From Nephrocerus scutellatus (taxonomy: Eukaryota; Arthropoda; Insecta; Diptera; Pipunculidae), in the NCBI GenBank assembly GCA_947095585.1, contig OX352765.1, forward strand, positions 65,535,425 through 65,599,424: a DNA stretch of 64,000 nt, read 5' to 3'. The position numbers and the translations under genes are program-made. The notes beneath the pieces were generated by a model that was not told the origin of the DNA, searched no databases, and worked only from the letters and a program-made list of their open reading frames with translations. Shown here piece after piece: positions 9,236-17,944 of this stretch; position 1 is the first letter of the stretch, and each line of letters begins with the position of its first letter.

Positions 9236-9970
9236 TTAGTTGCATGTTGATGGGGGTGTTGATGTTGCTATTGATGCTCTTACGGGGGTGTCTGCGTTGA
9301 GCCGGATGGTGAGGGAGCTGGTTTTGTCTGCGTTCAGAAGGATGGTTTGGTCGTCTATTTGCGTCGCATAGACCATTCCGCAGAGGCCACGTAGTCGGAA
9401 CCTCCTCCTCTTCAGTCCTCCCAAGGGCTGGGGTAGCTGGATCAGCAGTCCCTTGAAGGCTTCCGGATTGAACGGACTGCTTCTGGTGATTTCGGTAAAG
9501 GCTGTGATTGGGAGCGTTTTCTTCATTAGTTCGGGGGTCTGGTGGGGTTGTGTGGTATGGGTTGGTGTTGGGTTTGTCGGTAGTAAGGTGACTGGAGTGT
9601 GTTGGTTTTGGGTAGGGGGTCTATATACTGATTGTGAGAGGATTTGGATTTTCTTTCGGGGTGGGTTACTAGTGATGGGTGGTAGCAACACGGACGGTCC
9701 TGCCGTAGGATTGAGCCTGATGAATGGAACTGGTTTTGCTGCGGTGCCAACGTCTCTGGGGGCTACTTTGCATAGTTTTGCAAGCTCGTTACTCGTCAGC
9801 GGATGTTTCGGGGGTGGAGGCCGTTTCTTCCAAGCAGTCTCCCGCACTGCTTGTTGGGCGGTCTTCTGCGGTGGTGCCAACACGGGACGGGGCTGGGTAC
9901 GTCGGTGGGTCCCCGGCGTTGGATCGGCGTCGGTAAACTGGGTGCGCGGTTGATGCTCACTGGATGACAT
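9236..9970 (-). CDS. ORF3, proline-rich basic protein of unknown function (244 aa)
   Basis: It starts with ATG at 9970, overlaps the last 14 bases of pol in another frame, and ends 9236. The N-terminal half is rich in P, T and Q with short basic blocks (KKRPPPPKHP, PPRKKIQI). The C-terminal third has a more structured look (PFNPEAFKGLLIQLPQPLGG, RRRFRLRGLCGMVYA, hydrophobic stretches). No signal peptide, no membrane segment and no Cys-rich pattern is seen, so it does not resemble an envelope protein. Its position downstream of integrase is where some Ty3/gypsy elements carry an accessory or env ORF. The frame is intact although pol and gag each have a break. A nucleic-acid-binding or chaperone-like role is possible but only a guess. 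The plus-strand frame at 9453-9953 is its shadow. Confidence 0.65.
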   Translation of the reverse strand: MSSSEHQPRTQFTDADPTPGTHRRTQPRPVLAPPQKTAQQAVRETAWKKRPPPPKHPLTSNELAKLCKVAPRDVGTAAKPVPFIRLNPTAGPSVLLPPITSNPPRKKIQILSQSVYRPPTQNQHTPVTLLPTNPTPTHTTQPHQTPELMKKTLPITAFTEITRSSPFNPEAFKGLLIQLPQPLGGLKRRRFRLRGLCGMVYATQIDDQTILLNADKTSSLTIRLNADTPVRASIATSTPPSTCN

Positions 9971-12572
9971 CTCGGCTGCTACTAAATCGTGCTGCTGGGA
10001 CTCGCAGTTGACTATACCTGCCGCGTGGGTTTTTTCCGATCTGTGGTTGTGGGGATATTTGCTTGATATCCTTCACGTGTGCGGTGATAGTTTTGTTGTG
10101 GTCTCCTTCGAGTATAAAGATTACGGGCGATTTCTTCTTCTTTACTATATACGGGCCTATATATTTCGGTGCAAGTTTCGCGGCGAACTGTTGGGCGGCG
10201 CAAGAGAGCGGTCGGTGTCGATAGTACACCATCTCTCCTATGGCTGGCGTCCACGGGCGTCGTCGGCGGTCGTAATATCGTTTCTGTATGCCGAATGCCT
10301 TGGCCAGATTTATTTTGACTAGTTCTTGAATTTCCTGAAGGTTGTGTATGCGGCTATCGGCATCGGGCTCGGTGTTTAGAGGTATGTCTGGTGACGACGG
10401 TAGGCGTAGTTCGCGACCGAAATTAAGGTACGCGGCGGAGTAGCCTGTCGTCTCGTTTCGGCTGGTGTTCATGGCCAGCATGAGTTCTGGGAGATATTCG
10501 TCCCATTTTCGATGGTCTCTCTGGACGTATTGGGCCACCATTGTTTTTATGACTCGGTTCATTCGCTCCGTAGGGTTTGCGTGTGGAGTGTAGGGCGGGG
10601 TGAACCTTTGCTTGATTCGGAGTTGAGCGAGCAGCTCTTGGAACTGCTTGCTCCGGTATTGGGTGCCATTATCGGTAATTAAAGTTTTTGGACATCCATA
10701 CCGGCTGAGGATGCGTTCCTTAAAACTTTTTATTAGCGCTGGAGTGGTAGCGTCTCGGAGGGCTACGAATTCCGTCCACTTGGAGAATTTGTCGTGGAAT
10801 ACCAATATCATGGTGTTTCCCTTTGATGACCGTGGCAATGGGCCGATGAAGTCTGAGCAGGCCACTTCCCATGGATAGTTGGCTTCTGTCATCTGCATTT
10901 CCCCAGCGGGCTTTCTGGCAGGTATTTTATATTCCAGGCACGTCGGGCACTGGCGGACAAACCGAGCGGTATCGCGGAATAATCCCGGCCAGTAATAACT
11001 TCTAGCGATCCTGGCGATAGTCTTGGCAATCCCCAGATGTCCTGCGGTCACGTCAGTATGATTTTCGTGTAGGATCTGGGCCCGTAGTGGCTTAGGGATG
11101 CATACTTTCCAGGCGGTTGGAGCGGTTTCGGTGTGACAGGTCGGATTATAAATATGCCGGTACAGGGTTCCCTCCATAATTTGATACTCGGAGTTCTCTT
11201 CCGGTCTGCTTTTGACTGCTTGTATTTTAGCATGATACCATGGGCATGTTTCAGTTATCGGTAGTAGTAACTTAATTGAAGTATTCGGGGTCGGGTGTCT
11301 CGATAGGACGTCTGCTACGGTGTTCAGCGCGCCCTTTCGGTATCGGATCTCGTAATCGTACTGCTGTAACTCAATGGCCCAGCGCGCTAATCGTCCGGAG
11401 GGGTTTTCTATACGGTGAAGCCACCTCAGTGATTGGTGATCGGTATGCACAATAAATTTGTAGCCTTCTATATAGGGTCGCATTTTCCGAATGCCCCAGA
11501 CCACGGCTAAGCATTCCCGTTCGGTAACCGAGTAGTTTCGCTCGGCGTCGGTAAGGGTACGGCTGGCGTAGGCGATTACTCGTTCTTGAGCGTCGATTGA
11601 TTGCGAGAGGACTGCTCCACGTCCCTCCGCACTGGCGTCTGTCTGGAGCAGAAATGGTTTCGTAAAATCTGGACAGGAGAGTACTGGTGCCTCTGTCAGT
11701 CTAGTTTTTACAGTTTGGAATGCTTCTTCTTGGGCATCTTCCCATGACCATTTGGTTTTCTTCTTTAGCAGTTTTGTCAGCGGTGCTGTTAGGGAAGAAA
11801 AATTTGGGACAAAGCGACGATACCAGGAAGCGATCCCGAGGATACGGCGGAGTTCTCTAATGTTGCGGGGGGGTATTAATGAGTTGATGGCTTCGATCTT
11901 ACTAGGGTCGGTGTGTATTCCGTTCTGGTTGACCATATGCCCGAGATAGCGCATCTCAGCTTTCCCAAATTCACATTTTTCGGGGTTGATTTTCAGTTTT
12001 GCATGTTTCAGACGCTTTAATACCTCTGTTAGTGCCGCCATATGCTCTGTGAACGAGCTCCCAATAACGATTATATCGTCCAGATAAGCAAATGCGTACG
12101 GCTCGAGTTCGGGGCTGATGATTCGGTCGAGTAGTCGTTGGAATGAGGCGGGGGCGGAATGTAGCCCAAATGGCATCACTCTCCATTGAAAGAGTCCTCG
12201 CCCCGGGACGGTAAAGGCTGTATACGGACGGCTGGTGGGTTTTAAAGGGATTTGCCAATATCCTTGTTTAAGATCAATCGTGGAAATGTACCTCGCACCT
12301 TTCAGTTTATCCAAGATATGGTTTATCTGTGGCAGCGGGTATGCATCTTTAATAGATAGCTCATTTAGTTGCCGATAGTCGACACATAGCCTCCAGGTTC
12401 CTTGCTTTTTTTTGACGAGTACTATGGGTGAGCTATATGGGCTATTTGATAGTTCTATCTTCTCTTCGGCCAATAGTTGGTTGATCTCTTCGTTGATTAT
12501 GGTTTGCATGGCTGGGTTTCTTGGCATATACCTTTGCTTGAAGGGTTGGTGGTGTTTGAGACGGATCTCGTG
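9957..12572 (-). CDS. pol: pol: reverse transcriptase, RNase H, integrase
   Basis: The frame is open from just after a TAA at 12573-12575; the first internal Met is at 12527 (856 aa from there). Counted from that Met: RT about 30-200 with LCVDYRQLN, MPFGLHSAPASFQ and catalytic YLDD at 148-151; RNase H about 285-410 with D297, a Glu in the TEREC motif, D363 and D406; integrase zinc finger H490, H497, C527, C530; catalytic core D559, D619 and E654 (35 apart). A basic C-terminal region (YYDRRRRPW, YIGPYIV) follows, ending at 9957. All catalytic residues are present. Protease lies upstream in the same frame across the TAA, so this was probably one polyprotein. RT-RNase H-IN order defines Ty3/gypsy (Metaviridae). 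Confidence 0.95.
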   Translation of the reverse strand, partial: HEIRLKHHQPFKQRYMPRNPAMQTIINEEINQLLAEEKIELSNSPYSSPIVLVKKKQGTWRLCVDYRQLNELSIKDAYPLPQINHILDKLKGARYISTIDLKQGYWQIPLKPTSRPYTAFTVPGRGLFQWRVMPFGLHSAPASFQRLLDRIISPELEPYAFAYLDDIIVIGSSFTEHMAALTEVLKRLKHAKLKINPEKCEFGKAEMRYLGHMVNQNGIHTDPSKIEAINSLIPPRNIRELRRILGIASWYRRFVPNFSSLTAPLTKLLKKKTKWSWEDAQEEAFQTVKTRLTEAPVLSCPDFTKPFLLQTDASAEGRGAVLSQSIDAQERVIAYASRTLTDAERNYSVTERECLAVVWGIRKMRPYIEGYKFIVHTDHQSLRWLHRIENPSGRLARWAIELQQYDYEIRYRKGALNTVADVLSRHPTPNTSIKLLLPITETCPWYHAKIQAVKSRPEENSEYQIMEGTLYRHIYNPTCHTETAPTAWKVCIPKPLRAQILHENHTDVTAGHLGIAKTIARIARSYYWPGLFRDTARFVRQCPTCLEYKIPARKPAGEMQMTEANYPWEVACSDFIGPLPRSSKGNTMILVFHDKFSKWTEFVALRDATTPALIKSFKERILSRYGCPKTLITDNGTQYRSKQFQELLAQLRIKQRFTPPYTPHANPTERMNRVIKTMVAQYVQRDHRKWDEYLPELMLAMNTSRNETTGYSAAYLNFGRELRLPSSPDIPLNTEPDADSRIHNLQEIQELVKINLAKAFGIQKRYYDRRRRPWTPAIGEMVYYRHRPLSCAAQQFAAKLAPKYIGPYIVKKKKSPVIFILEGDHNKTITAHVKDIKQISPQPQIGKNPRGRYSQLRVPAARFSSSRDVIQ

Positions 12573-13550
12573 TTACGTGAGGGTTGTCGGACCTTTGAAG
12601 CTTTCGAATATGGGTAGCTCTATAGCCAACAGTCGGTCTAGCTGTTGTTTTTCCGTCGCGAGACTTCGGATAATTGGTGGCCTCGGCTCAGGTTGCGCTA
12701 CTATAACCTTTCTTCCGCAGTTAATAGTGAATCTAAATTTTGCCAGGAAGTCTGTTCCTATCAAGAATTCATCCAACAGGTTCGGAATATACACGAATTC
12801 TTGTGTGAAAGACCACTCTCCCCAACTTAGGTCCAACATATAGGCTTGCCGAGCGGTGAAAGTCGATTTATCGGCCAAGGCAAAGGTTATGGAGATCGGT
12901 CGGGCTGGTACATGGTGCTTTCTGCATAGGTTTCGTATGGTTTTCCCAATGCACGACCTTCCTGCGCCGGTGTCGATAACGACGTCGTACAGGCGATGTT
13001 GAAATTTGATGGGTATGGTATATGAGGCGTGGGTTGAAACGATAGGGGTGTGCGCGTCTAATGCCTCGTTGGTGTTTTCCGGTTTGCAGTTGCAATATCT
13101 GCTCTGTACATTATTTGTACCACAGTATGAACAAAATAATCGGCGGTCCTGACGACAAGTTCGACGAGTATGTCCGGGCTGGCCCCAAGTCCAGCAACAG
13201 GTTTTCCGGTCGTAGCTATCGGTGAACGGCGGGCGGACTGGCGGTCGGTGATGTGGATGCGTTACATCGCTGGTAATCGGTCTATGGTGCGGTATATTGC
13301 TGGTATGATAAGGTACATCGTTGGTACTCGGTAGATGATGCGGTATATTACTGGTATTTGGACCGTGATGTGGATAAGGTACATCGTTTGTACTCGGTAG
13401 ATGATGCGGTATATTACTGGTATTTGGACCATGATGCGGATAAGGTACATCGTTGGTACTCGGTAGATGATGCGGTATATTACTGGTATTTGGACTATGA
13501 TGCGGATATGTTACATCGTTGGTACTCGGTAGGTGATGCGGTATATTATG
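12573..13550 (-). CDS. gag C-terminus (zinc knuckles) and aspartic protease
   Basis: The frame is open on the minus strand from the minisatellite near 13550 to a TAA at 12573-12575. It encodes a Pro/His repeat, then a zinc-knuckle pair: CWTWGQPGHTRRTC, where the second Cys of the usual CX2CX4HX4C is Trp, and CSYCGTNNVQSRYC, where the His position is Val. Protease follows with the active site VIDTGAGRSCIG (about 12982-12947) and the flap/C-terminal motif EFLIGTDFLAKF. It is in the same frame as pol and one base off the upstream gag frame because of a deletion. The Trp and Val substitutions may weaken zinc binding. The start given is where the frame resumes, not a start codon. Confidence 0.8.
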   Translation of the reverse strand, partial: HNIPHHLPSTNDVTYPHHSPNTSNIPHHLPSTNDVPYPHHGPNTSNIPHHLPSTNDVPYPHHGPNTSNIPHHLPSTNDVPYHTSNIPHHRPITSDVTHPHHRPPVRPPFTDSYDRKTCCWTWGQPGHTRRTCRQDRRLFCSYCGTNNVQSRYCNCKPENTNEALDAHTPIVSTHASYTIPIKFQHRLYDVVIDTGAGRSCIGKTIRNLCRKHHVPARPISITFALADKSTFTARQAYMLDLSWGEWSFTQEFVYIPNLLDEFLIGTDFLAKFRFTINCGRKVIVAQPEPRPPIIRSLATEKQQLDRLLAIELPIFESFKGPTTLT

Positions 13551-13651
13551 GTATTTGGACCATGATGCGGATAAGGTACATCGTTGGTACTCGGTAGATG
13601 ATGCGGTATATTACTGGTATTTGGACCATGATTCGGATATGTTACATCGTT
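13262..13651. repeat. 66-bp coding minisatellite in gag
   Basis: GGTACTCGGTAGATGATGCGG-like starts occur at 13323, 13389, 13455, 13521 and 13586, spaced 66, 66, 66 and 65 bases. A shorter diverged copy precedes at 13262-13322. On the minus strand each unit encodes 22 residues (motifs NDVPYPHHGPN and SNIPHHLPS). The 65-base spacing is the deletion (TATTATGG for TATTACTGG, near 13547) that breaks gag. Confidence 0.9.
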
Positions 13652-14737
13652 GTTAACTGGTCGAGTAGTCTGGATGGGTGGGTGTGGAGTAGGCATGGCT
13701 GATTGATTCGCTGACCTGTTCTGGTAGAGTGGTGGTGCTGCCTGACGAAATGGCGGCACGGTCGGTTGAAATGGTGGTGCGGTAGGACGTAATGCGGGCG
13801 GTCGTACTGGTGCTGGAGAAGGTCGAGAGGGGGGTTGCTCATTTAAAAGGCATTCAAAATCCTCAATGAGTGAGGTTAGTTCCGACAGCGTCGTGAACTC
13901 TCGTCGTTTGATGTAATGGCGATAATCCGGTCGTAGGTTATCGTATATACGATTTAATTTCTCCCCGGTGGTGAGCGACATCTGCCATCGCATCAGTGCT
14001 TGTATGGAAGTTATATAATCTTTCCCCTTCTCTCTGTTGCTCTGCGTTCGGTTCCGAATGCGGTCCAAGAGCTGCTCAGCAAATCGTGGTGGTAAGAAGA
14101 AGCGACGTAATTCCTCGCTAAACTCTCCCCACGTACTAAGAAACTCCTTATTATTACGAAACCAGATAAGTGCATTCCTTTTGAGTAGCTCTGGTAATGT
14201 TCGTACTACCCGGTCTAGCGGCAATTGGTAGCATTCGGCGAGTTCCTCCACCCTTTCTAGGAACTCTAATGGATTACTATTTCCCCCTTCGTATCTTACA
14301 TTCCACCTTCTTACCTTATCCATCATTTCCGCATCGGATGGACGGTAAGTCTGTGGCGGTCGTACTTCTGAGTAGGAAGTAAATGGAATGCTCGGTGTCG
14401 GTTTCGGTTGTACATGGATTTCCATGTTCGGTGTATTCAGGTTAGAAGCCTGTGTTTCCGTTGGCTTTGAGTACGTGATGTTCGGAATTTTTGGCCGGTG
14501 TACGGTTGTGGTTTGGGATTCCATGCTTGATAGTAGTGTGTCGGTGGTGAGCTTCGGTTCGATCGTGGGTAAATCGCTACAAGATTTGTGTTTCTTTAGC
14601 TCGGTAGAGAGTAGTTTGCGTAGCTCATCTACACTACCACTTTGGTTAATACCACGACGACACAGTTCGTTTAGTAACTCCTCTTTCCGAAGTGAGTATA
14701 TTCCGGAAACACTAAGCCCAGTCTCCTCGGTGGACAT
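13511..14737 (-). CDS. gag: gag, truncated by a 1-base deletion
   Basis: I chose the ATG at 14737 (MSTEETGLSV); the frame is open further upstream but only with a TTG. Residues ~8-45 (YSLRKEELLNELCRRGI, VDELRKLL) resemble the SAP-like N-terminal motif of arthropod gag proteins. A Pro/Thr-rich linker follows. The capsid core (retrotransposon gag family) runs about 135-300, with LEFLERVEELAECYQL, NALIWFRNNKEFLSTWGEF and a RTQ..E...Y.. motif. A Pro-rich tail then leads into 22-residue repeats. A one-base deletion in the fourth repeat copy makes the frame stop at 13511. The zinc knuckles and protease continue in the neighbouring frame. Confidence 0.85.
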   Translation of the reverse strand: MSTEETGLSVSGIYSLRKEELLNELCRRGINQSGSVDELRKLLSTELKKHKSCSDLPTIEPKLTTDTLLSSMESQTTTVHRPKIPNITYSKPTETQASNLNTPNMEIHVQPKPTPSIPFTSYSEVRPPQTYRPSDAEMMDKVRRWNVRYEGGNSNPLEFLERVEELAECYQLPLDRVVRTLPELLKRNALIWFRNNKEFLSTWGEFSEELRRFFLPPRFAEQLLDRIRNRTQSNREKGKDYITSIQALMRWQMSLTTGEKLNRIYDNLRPDYRHYIKRREFTTLSELTSLIEDFECLLNEQPPSRPSPAPVRPPALRPTAPPFQPTVPPFRQAAPPLYQNRSANQSAMPTPHPPIQTTRPVNNDVTYPNHGPNTSNIPHHLPSTNDVPYPHHGPNTIIYRITYRVPTM

Positions 14738-14970
14738 TATTATAGCTTTTCTCTCGGCAGTATTTGACAATTTGTATATTTCTATCGTCTGGCACTCCCC
14801 GGTTGGTGCCAAGACTAATTTTAGTAGTGACGCGTTCACCAATGTAAAACAAGTTGTAATGCCGTGTTTCTGCCGGTAAGTGGTTTCTGGTCGATTATTT
14901 TGACATGGAAAGAAAAATTATGGTTGTTTTTTTTTTCCTCGGTCTTGGTCGGTGATACGACTATAAAAGT
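14738..14970 (-). other. 5' leader of the LTR element
   Basis: Between primer site and gag ATG. It contains a purine-rich AAAAAAAACAACC stretch and no upstream gene. Part of it is open in the gag frame. Confidence 0.6.
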
Positions 14971-14989
14971 CGTCCCTGCTCGGGCGCCA
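14971..14989 (-). promoter_or_regulatory. primer-binding site, tRNA-Lys(UUU)-like
   Basis: The minus strand reads TGGCGCCCGAGCAGGGACG four bases after the 5' LTR. It is complementary to the 3' end of lysine tRNA with anticodon UUU apart from one A/G change that can still pair as G-U. It differs from the primer type of the left element (208-220). Confidence 0.85.
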
Positions 14990-15216
14990 AATTTGTAACG
15001 TTGTCTGCTCGGGTGACGCTCGCTGGTCACCCAGGGTTCGTTCTTTTGTTTTGGTGTTACAAATTAAAGAGTTTTGTGGATTTTTGTTCTTTTGGTTTTC
15101 TTTATTTATTATTTGTTTTCCCTTTTTTTCTTATTATGTTTTACAATCTGAATATATCTATATATATACTTATATCAAATATTTATTATACTTAGCTACC
15201 TGCCTAGCTTACTCTG

Positions 15217-15725
15217 ATATGAGCACTCGGAGGGGGCGTTCGAGAAGAACGGCTCGACTCTAAGCCGTAGTTAGCCGAGGTGAGAACAATCGACAACTAC
15301 TAACTACGTACTCGAAGATATGACGGAGCACACGGAGGACGTTCGGGCAGAACTGCTCGGCTCTAAGCCGTAGTTAGCCGAGGTGAGAACAATCGACAAC
15401 TGCTAACTACGTACTCGAAGATATGACGGAGCACACGGAGGGCGTTCGGAAAGAACTGCTCGGCTCTAAGCCGTAGTTAGCCGAGGTGAGAACAATCGAC
15501 AACTGCTAACTACGTACTCGAAGATATGACGGAGCACACGGAGGGCGTTCGGGAGGAACTGCTCGGCTCTAAGCCGTAGTTAGCCGAGGTGAGAACAATC
15601 GACAACTGCTAACTACGTACTCGAAGATATGACGGAGCACACGGAGGGCGTTCGGGAAAAACTGCTCGGCTCTAAGCCGTAGTTAGCCGAGGTGAGAACA
15701 ATCGACAACTGCTAACTACGTGCTT
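15217..15725. repeat. 103-bp tandem repeat x5 in 5' LTR
   Basis: Counterpart of 7364-7870 with the same copy number and two visible substitutions (GGAAAGAAC and GGGAAAAAC for GGGAAGAAC). Equal copy number in both LTRs fits recent insertion. Confidence 0.9.
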
Positions 15726-16240
15726 GAAGGTTTTAGTGGAACTCACGATGGGTGTTCGAGTAGAACAACACAGTTCCTGGATATAGCAAAAGTAATTATT
15801 ATTACTTTGTAATAAAAGTAATTATTATTACTTTGTTACGCTATATGAATTTCAAAAAGTTAGCGGGAGTGCTTTTCATATGGGAGAATTACTTTTCGTC
15901 TTGTCAGACAGAATACTCTTCTCCACACTTCCCGATTTGTTGTGGATCTTCGCGTCCCATGTCTTTACTTAATTCTTCCGTCTTGTTGGGAATTTTATTT
16001 CCCCAAATATTGTATAGTAGATTGTTCGTATACAAATTGTGTTCGTATATGTACAAGCTATTCCTTTTGCGTATTTTGTTATTATTCTTGTAATTGTTGT
16101 TGTTAGTTTTATTATTATGACATGGGGCGCGACGGGAGCATTTCTGTCTAAAAAAGAATGATGTTTCTTTGATTTATCAACTTACTATTTACAATGGGTT
16201 TTCATAATGCTTAATATATACATATACATTTTGTCGTGTG

Positions 16241-16250
16241 GTTTTTTATA
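16241..16250 (-). promoter_or_regulatory. candidate TATA box of the 5' LTR
   Basis: The minus strand reads TATAAAAAAC about 110 bases into the LTR. The region is AT-rich, so chance occurrence is likely; no initiator was identified. Confidence 0.25.
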
Positions 16251-16359
16251 ATATTCATATTTTGCCGTACGGTCTGTATTACATTTCTGTTTACAATATT
16301 CATATTTTTGTCGTACGGTTTGTAACGTTATTAATTTAGTATAAATTAACTTCGTTACA

Positions 16360-16363
16360 ACCT
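16360..16363. repeat. target-site duplication ACCT (right)
   Basis: Matches 7137-7140 and continues into the satellite as AGAGCTGTC. Confidence 0.85.
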
Positions 16364-17830
16364 AGAGCTGTCTTACCATCACCATTCAACCCAGCGACCC
16401 CGAAAACCATAGAAACGACACTAATATCGGTCATCCCCCTCCCGTTATCGATCCCATACCCCTAGATCTGTCTTACCATCACCGTTCAATTCAGCGATAC
16501 CTAAAACCATAAAACCGACACTAATATCGGTCATCCCCCCTCCGTTATCGATCCCATACCCCTAGAGCTGTCTTACCATCACCGTTCAACTCAGCAACAC
16601 CTAAAACCATAAAACCTAGAGCTGTGTTACCATCACCACTAAACCCAGCGACTCCGAAAACCATAGAGTCGAAACTAATATCGGTAACCGCCCCCCACCA
16701 CCAACCGTTATCGACCCATCAACCTAGAGCTGTCTTACCAGCACCATTCAACTCAGCGGCCACGAAAACCATAGAATCGACACTAATATCGGTCACCCGC
16801 CCCCCCTACGTTATCGACCCCATACACCTAGAGCTGTCTTACCATCACCGTTCAATTCAGCGACACCTAAAACCATAAAATCAACACTAATATCGGGCAC
16901 CCCCCACCACTCAGTTATCAACCCCATCAACCTAGAGCTGTCTTACCATCACCATTCAACCCAGCGACCCCGAAAACCATAGAAACGACACTAATATCGG
17001 TCATCCCCCTCCCGTTATCGATCCCATACCCCTAGATCTGTCTTACCATCACCGTTCAACTCAGCGATACCTAAAATCATAAAACCGACACTAATATCGG
17101 TCATCCCCCCTCCGTTATCGATCCCATACCCCTAGAGCTGTCTTACCATCACCGTTCAACTCAGCGACACCTAAAACCATAAAACCGACACTAATATCGG
17201 TCACCCCCCACCACTCAGTTATCGACCCCATCAACCTAGAGATGTCTTACCAGCACCATTCAACTCAGCGGCCACGAAAACCATAGAATCTACACTAATA
17301 TCGGTCACTCCCCTCCGTTATCGATCCCATACCCCTAGAGCTGTCTTACCATCACCGTTCAACTCAGCGACCACGAAAACCATAAAATCGACACTAATAT
17401 CGGTCACCCACCCCCATCAGTTATCGACCACATCCCCCTAGAGCTGTCTTACCATCACCTTTCAACTCAGCGACACCTAAAACCATAAAATCGACACTAA
17501 TATCGGTCACCGGAGGGGGGGCCCTCAATTATCGACCCCATCAACCTAGAGCTGTCTTACCATCACCGTTCAACTCAGCGACCACGAAAACCATAAAATC
17601 GACACTAATATCGGTCACCCACCCCCATCAGTTATCGACCACATCCCCCTAGAGCTGTCTTACCATCACCTTTCAACTCAGCGACACCTAAAACCATAAA
17701 ATCGACACTAATATCGGTCACCGGAGGGGGGGCCCTCAATTATCGACCCCATCAACCTAGAGCTGTCTTACCAGCACCATTCAACTCAGCGACCACGAAA
17801 ACCATAGGATCGACACTAATATCGGTCACC
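16364..17830 (-). repeat. ~97-bp satellite array, minus orientation, right of LTR element
   Basis: Direct continuation of 4541-7140 across the LTR insertion, about 15 monomers. Two adjacent stretches of ~240 bp (17345-17520 and 17580-17740) are near-identical, including an odd GGAGGGGGGGCCC spacer, so they are a local duplication. Confidence 0.95.
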
Positions 17831-17944
17831 ATAGTAACTAATATGTATACCAAGTTTGGTTGAAATTGGTAAAGGCGTTCCAGAGCTAGTTAGGCTCAAA
17901 TATATATAAATACAAATACACAAATAAATTCTCTATTTTATATG
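17831..17944 (-). mobile_element. Helitron-like 5' module, copy 2
   Basis: On the minus strand: ATAAAATAGAGAATTTATTTG, AAATATATATTTGAGCC, a TTGAAATT-like inverted motif and GGTATACATATTAGTTACTA, directly followed by satellite GGTGACCGATATT. The outermost TCTATAT is missing where the mariner relic begins at 17945. Confidence 0.65.

Larger units (their letters stand above)
7141..16359 (-). mobile_element. 9.2-kb Ty3/gypsy LTR retrotransposon, nearly intact
   Basis: Two 1366-bp LTRs (7141-8506, 14994-16359) begin TGTAAC and end GTTACA. By eye they differ at about six positions. A 4-bp target duplication ACCT (7137-7140 and 16360-16363) sits inside a satellite monomer. In element order on the minus strand: 5' LTR, tRNA-Lys primer site, gag, protease, RT, RNase H, integrase, ORF3, low-complexity 3' region, purine tract, 3' LTR. 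The RT-before-integrase order makes it Ty3/gypsy. Long LTRs and a lysine-tRNA primer recall the Osvaldo/Ulysses group, but that placement is a guess. Breaks seen are one 1-base deletion in gag and one TAA between protease and RT. Confidence 0.95.
14994..16359 (-). repeat. 5' LTR
   Basis: Same length and structure as the 3' LTR, with about six substitutions between them. This is the promoter-bearing copy for the minus-strand element. Confidence 0.95.

Noticed and set aside
9453..9953. 166-aa plus-strand frame
   Set aside because: It is antisense to ORF3 within a minus-strand element and has no recognisable domain.
9236..9970. ORF3 as an envelope gene
   Set aside because: No signal peptide, no transmembrane segment, no cleavage-site or Cys pattern; composition is Pro/Thr-rich and basic.
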